Assembly (NCBI GenBank): GCA_030374805.1 | Contig: JARGSG010000083.1 | Location: 62,001 to 126,000 of the forward strand | Direction of reading: 5' to 3' | Source of the DNA: Gracilaria gracilis | Lineage: Eukaryota; Rhodophyta; Florideophyceae; Gracilariales; Gracilariaceae | DNA: 64,000 nt | In this document: one piece after another, positions 61,331 through 64,000 of the stretch | Position numbering within the stretch: position 1 is the first letter of the stretch | Layout: each line of letters opens with the position of its first letter | Position numbers and translations under genes: made by a program | The notes under the pieces: generated by a model | The model's database searches: none | What the model was told of the DNA's origin: nothing | What the model saw: only the letters and a program-made list of their open reading frames with translations

Positions 61331-64000
61331 GTCCTCAGAGCAGAGGCTGTCGACGTCCGAGGCGACGCCACCTCGCTCCCCGTTGAAGATCCTTTCGAGG
61401 AAAGACACCGCTGACGCAGATTCGGAACACTTGGGTGTTCTTCGTCAACCGTGGATACGGGTCAAGAAAACCCGGTTCCCGGATAGAGTCCTCGTGATGG
61501 CCAAGCGTAACTATAAAGTTTACGCCACTTTGGCCTCAGTACCCAGTTTATGGTGCACAATCTCACGGTATTAGACACCGGTGTAGGGCCAAACTTCATC
61601 GTGGAGTCCCTCCTGCCACCGCTGGTGCGGACAAGTATTTGACGCGAAGCGACGCCCGAAGTCGCCGACGCGAATAACAACCCGTTAACAACGGTGGAAA
61701 CAATCGACTTAGTCGTGCGTTTGGGGACCTCCGTGGTCAAGCTCGACTTTGTGATATGTCGTTCACTGTCTGCCCCAGTTATTTTGGGATGTGATTACTG
61801 CGACAGATTCGTCGACGCAATCAGACCCCGCCTCAGGCGTGTGGAATTCGAAGACGGTTCGTCGGTCCCGATAGTTCGTCGGACGCCGAAGCGTGCATCG
61901 AGGAAACAAGTTCCACTATCTGCGACGCAGGAACCACCACCGGCAACTCGCGAGTCCACAAAACTCCGCGTTGCAGCGTCGGTATGCATTCCACCAGAAT
62001 CCCAAGAAATGGTGCAGGTCTATTCCCGTCAACACGACCTTCGGGTTATTCAACCAATTTTCTCGTTGTACGAGAAGTATCATCTCGCAGTGGCGAACGG
62101 TGTTGAACAGGTGTCGCCGAATGCCCCTTTCTGGATAATTGTTGCCAATCTGGACAACAACCCCCAGTATCTGGTAAAGAATCAAGTCATTGGATCGGTC
62201 ACACCCACTCGCGATGCTCCCTACCCAAATGGCGGCTGCCGATGTCCTCGGTTTGGATTCCTCAAAAAGGGGCGACAATCCAAGACACCCCGACGTTCCG
62301 TCTGAGGAGGGAGAGGATACTCCTGTCACAACTCCTGTTCCAACGGATAAATTGCCGAGTGACTCGGAAACCGCGCCTGCGCCTGCATCCGATACGGAAT
62401 ATGGCCCAACGAGCTATGACCGGATTGATCCCGTGAAGGCTCTTAAGGAGCTCGATGCCCGCCACGTAGCGGAATCACACCGTGAACGTCTGAGAGACAT
62501 TTTACGGGAATTTATCCCAATGTGGGATGGATCTCTTGTTGAGATAAATAAAGCGGAACACCGGATTGATTTGCTACCGGAAGCGCGACCCGTTTCGCAA
62601 CCCCGTTACAGGGCAGGACAGGAGGCTCGGGAAGAGGAGCAGTTCCAAGTGGACAAGATGCTCCGCGCAGGCGTGATTGAACCCGCTCAGTCACCCTGGG
62701 CATCTCCAGTACTACTCGCAATCAAGGCCGACGGAATCTGGAGGTTCTGTGTCGACTATCGCCGGCTCAATGCCGTGATGATCAGGGACACGTACCCAAT
62801 CCCTCGCAAGGACGAGTGCATCGATTCGCTCTGAAACTCAATCGAATTCACGGCATTGGACGCCAATTGGGAGTATTAGCAAGTCCCCGTAAGAGAGGAA
62901 GACCGCGATAAGACCGCGTTTGTATGCCACTCTGGATCTTTCCGCTTCAAGCGTATGCCGTTTGGTCTCACCAACGCCCCCGCTACATTTCAGCGTGCTA
63001 TCGACATCTTGTTGAACTGCTTTACCTGGCGGACATGTCTAGTTTACCTAGATGACATAATTGTCTTCTCCAGTAGTCTGGACGATCATCTCACCCACGT
63101 AAGGGAAGTAATGACCACACTGCGTGACGCAGGAATTTCCCTCAAGCTGAGGAAGTGTGAATTCTTCACAGACACCGTGACGTACCTGGGCCAATTTATC
63201 CGTCCAGGACGGTTGTCGACCGAGGAAGCTCGAGTGAAGTCCCTTGCCAAGGCGAAGGAGCCGAGAACCCAAACGGAATTGCGCTCCTTCCTGGGATTGT
63301 TCAACGTCTACCGACGGTTCGTCCCGAATTTCTCGGATATCGCGGCACCCCTCAACGCACTACTGCGAAAAGGCCAGCAACCGAAACTGGTACCCTTCAC
63401 GCCTGTCGAGACAGAGGCATTTAACTCCTTGAAGGAAGCTGTCACATCTGCCCCGATTCTATCGTTGCCAAAACCCGGACTACTGTACTCCGTGGACACG
63501 CATTCGAGCGAGTACCAAGTGGGTTGTGCTCTTTTTCAAACCACCCCCGAAGGGGAACGTAAGCTCATTGGTTACTGGTCGCGTTCGCTCAACGTTCATG
63601 AACGGAATTACTCCGTTTCGGAGAAAGAGTGCCTCGTTGTTGTATGGGCTCTGGCAACTCTTCGCCCCTATTTTTTGGGTGTGCGCTTTACCGTGTACAC
63701 GGATCATTCCTCGCTGAGATGGTTACTGAACATCTCCGACCCGTCGGAACGCCTCATGCGATAGAGGCTCCGCCTAGCGGAATTCGACTTTCAAGTCGTG
63801 TATAAGAAGGGAGCGCTGAACACACAAGCCAACGCACTGTCGAGATTACCCACAAATCGGGAAGCCCTCTCCTCCGGAGACGATGAGATCCCTTGTTTCG
63901 TGCCTGACGAGGTGGACACGGAATATCCGAAAGGTGAACTCGACACTTGGCCAGAAGACTGGGAATTCGACGATGAATTTGACGAACTACTCGTGGCAAA
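61303..64000 (+). pseudogene. Element C Pol: protease, RT, RNase H, decayed and truncated by the window
   Basis: Protease: NYKVYATLA, frame change near 61540, then VLDTGVGPNFIV, and a TGA at 61640. VILGCDYCDRFVDAIRPRLR follows. Another frame change lies near 62205. RT: RFCVDYRRLNAV, a TGA at 62832 (Gly in B), a TAG in WEY-stop-QVPV near 62877 (Trp in B), PFGLTNAPATFQ and CLVYLDDIIVFSS. RNase H: YSVDTHSSEYQVG with Asp to His in DSS, EKECLVVVWAL and YTDHSSLRWLL. A TAG at 63762 replaces Trp. The frame then continues RLRLAEFDFQVVYKKGALNT to the edge. Confidence 0.87.

Larger units (their letters stand above)
58214..64000 (+). mobile_element. Ty3/gypsy LTR retrotransposon C, 5' part, cut by window end
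   Basis: Same family as A and B but on the plus strand: LTR, degenerate PBS, gag, -1 frameshift site, protease, RT and RNase H up to the edge. Many stops and frame changes in gag and pol make it the most decayed of the three. Its integrase, chromodomain, any opposite-strand ORF and the 3' LTR would lie beyond 64000. Confidence 0.9.

Overview
The window is eukaryotic nuclear DNA dominated by LTR retrotransposons. They sit in and around a few decayed or broken host genes. No bacterial operons, CRISPR arrays or rRNA genes are seen. Long uninterrupted frames, few credible introns, chromodomain Ty3/gypsy elements, a TIR-NB-ARC-WD40 gene, a BMS1 pseudogene and a glycosyltransferase-like pseudogene together suggest a transposon-rich, intron-poor alga. 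A florideophyte red alga of the Chondrus type is my best guess. This is inference and no species marker gene is present.

Layout. 1-13152: a decayed pogo/Tigger DDE transposase, split by gypsy element A (227-12338, TSD ATTTT). Element A is itself interrupted by a solo LTR (6392-6933). 13153-15151: an ankyrin fragment, a nearly perfect short duplication, and a non-autonomous DNA transposon (13947-14991) with its empty site preserved next to it. 15132-23005: an ankyrin-repeat gene cut in two by a very young gypsy element D (16423-22041, TSD GTATT, LTRs that look identical). 25072-29135: a TIR-NB-ARC-WD40 receptor gene on the minus strand, with one frameshift and a MITE-like element in its promoter. 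29790-31833: AT-rich DNA with no gene. 31834-43275: gypsy element B (TSD AAAAA). 43722-51345: a second TIR-type gene, reduced to fragments and split by copia element E (44347-50703, TSD GCTAA). 51880-54038: a BMS1 pseudogene. 55927-57563: a glycosyltransferase-like pseudogene. 58214-64000: the 5' two-thirds of gypsy element C, running off the window.

Elements A, B and C form one gypsy family with shared gag, PR-RT-RNase H, integrase and, in A and B, a distant C-terminal chromodomain. A and B also carry, between pol and the 3' LTR, a large ORF on the strand opposite to gag-pol (about 600-650 codons). The two copies are conserved along their whole length and open, although gag and pol of both copies carry stops or frameshifts. 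This antisense gene is the best candidate for an undescribed system in the window. The family also shows a probable -1 frameshift signal at the gag-pol junction, an LTR hairpin kept in position while its sequence changes, and repeated internal polypurine tracts.
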